Under the pieces are notes generated by a model, which worked only from the letters and a program-made list of their open reading frames with translations, was not told where the DNA came from and searched no databases. From an uncultured Actinomycetes bacterium (lineage in GTDB: Bacteria; Actinomycetota; Actinomycetes; S36-B12), in assembly GCA_903832025.1 (NCBI GenBank), contig CAIKZY010000170.1, positions 1 through 37,957 on the forward strand: a stretch of DNA of 37,957 nt, in the 5' to 3' direction. Position 1 is the stretch's first letter. Each line of letters starts with the position of its first letter. Position numbers and translations under genes: made by a program. Shown here piece after piece: positions 37,347 through 37,957 of this stretch.

Positions 37347-37951
37347 CCATGGCTGAACTTCGCTCGTTCATCTTCTTGGACCGTCTGCAGCCGCAGACGT
37401 TGAGCTACTTGGGTACGTGGATCAAGGGCGCGCTGCCGCGGATGGGCGATGCCTCGCAGATCATCGAAGTGGCTCCGGGACTGGACATCGAGCCGCTGAC
37501 CGATGTTGCCCTCAAGCACGCCCACGTGTCTGCCGGCATCTTGATCGTGGAACGGCAATACGGATACCTGGAGATCCACGGCTCACCCAGCGCCGTCCGC
37601 AGCGCGGCAGATGCGGTGCTGCAGTCGCTGGACGCATCCGCGGACAGTGCCACACGGCCGCAAATCCTGGCATCGCGCATCGTGCCTCGGTTGGATCGTC
37701 AGCACGCGTTCTTGATCAACCGCAACAAGGCCGGTTCGATGGCATTGCCCGGTGAGTCAATGTTCGTCCTGGAAATGCAGCCGGCTAGTTATGCCATCCT
37801 GGCAACCAACGAAGCCGAGAAGGCCGCGAACATCAAGGTGGTCGACTATCGGATGATCGGTGCGACCGGACGTGTGTATCTCACCGGTGCCGAATCCGAG
37901 GTGCGCGCTGCCGCCGAGGCAGCCGAAGCTGCCCTGAGGAGCGTGCGCTAG
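37343..37951 (+). CDS. Tandem-domain bacterial microcompartment shell protein (BMC-T)
   Basis: About 200 aa with two alpha/beta repeats: ...ALKHAHVSAGILIVERQYGYLEIHGSPSAVRSAADAVL... and ...MFVLEMQPASYAILATNEAEKAANIKVVDYRMIGATGRVYLTGAESEVRAAAEAAEAAL; immediately downstream of ALDH with start overlapping the ALDH stop. Confidence 0.88.
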   Translation: MTMAELRSFIFLDRLQPQTLSYLGTWIKGALPRMGDASQIIEVAPGLDIEPLTDVALKHAHVSAGILIVERQYGYLEIHGSPSAVRSAADAVLQSLDASADSATRPQILASRIVPRLDRQHAFLINRNKAGSMALPGESMFVLEMQPASYAILATNEAEKAANIKVVDYRMIGATGRVYLTGAESEVRAAAEAAEAALRSVR

Positions 37952-37957
37952 CCATGA

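Noticed and set aside
1-37957. tRNA/rRNA genes or att sites defining element boundaries
   Set aside because: None recognised by eye; cannot be excluded without tRNAscan or comparative alignment, so none reported.

Overview
GC-rich actinobacterial-looking DNA with three layers. (1) About 0-19.5 kb holds parts of an ssDNA-type conjugation system. These are a VirD4/TraG-like coupling protein running off the left edge (absent from the ORF track), a divergent MobF relaxase-helicase, and a minus-strand T4SS operon at 11.9-18.3 kb (VirB4-like ATPase, SCO6880-like, VirB6/TrbL-like, small VirB2-position protein, NlpC/P60, SSB, DUF4192). About 7.5 kb of ordinary-looking cargo sits between them (two SDRs, PAP2 phosphatase, UppP, APH-like kinase, membrane protein, USP, SPFH). 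(2) About 19.5-29.6 kb is accessory: a TetR regulator, a MarR-ABC exporter operon with a perfect 19-bp operator-like palindrome, secreted Ig-like and beta-propeller proteins, a GT2-TPR glycosyltransferase and short tandem repeats. The propeller gene is split from its signal-peptide exon-like N-terminus by a single in-frame TAG. (3) About 29.6-38 kb is a bacterial-microcompartment-associated metabolic locus. A minus-strand, translationally coupled operon encodes acetamidase/formamidase, a GlcG/HbpS/PduO-C-like protein, a fused large+medium B12 diol dehydratase, its small subunit and the DdrA reactivase. It lies head-to-head with a plus-strand class-III aminotransferase-fold C-terminal fragment, a CoA-acylating aldehyde dehydrogenase with a terminal encapsulation-peptide-like helix, and a tandem BMC (BMC-T) shell protein. 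The head-to-head junction at about 35377 has no promoter space and beheads the aminotransferase gene. It is therefore either a real rearrangement joining a diol-dehydratase module to an RMM-like microcompartment, or an assembly chimera. All calls come from reading the translations; no database search was run.
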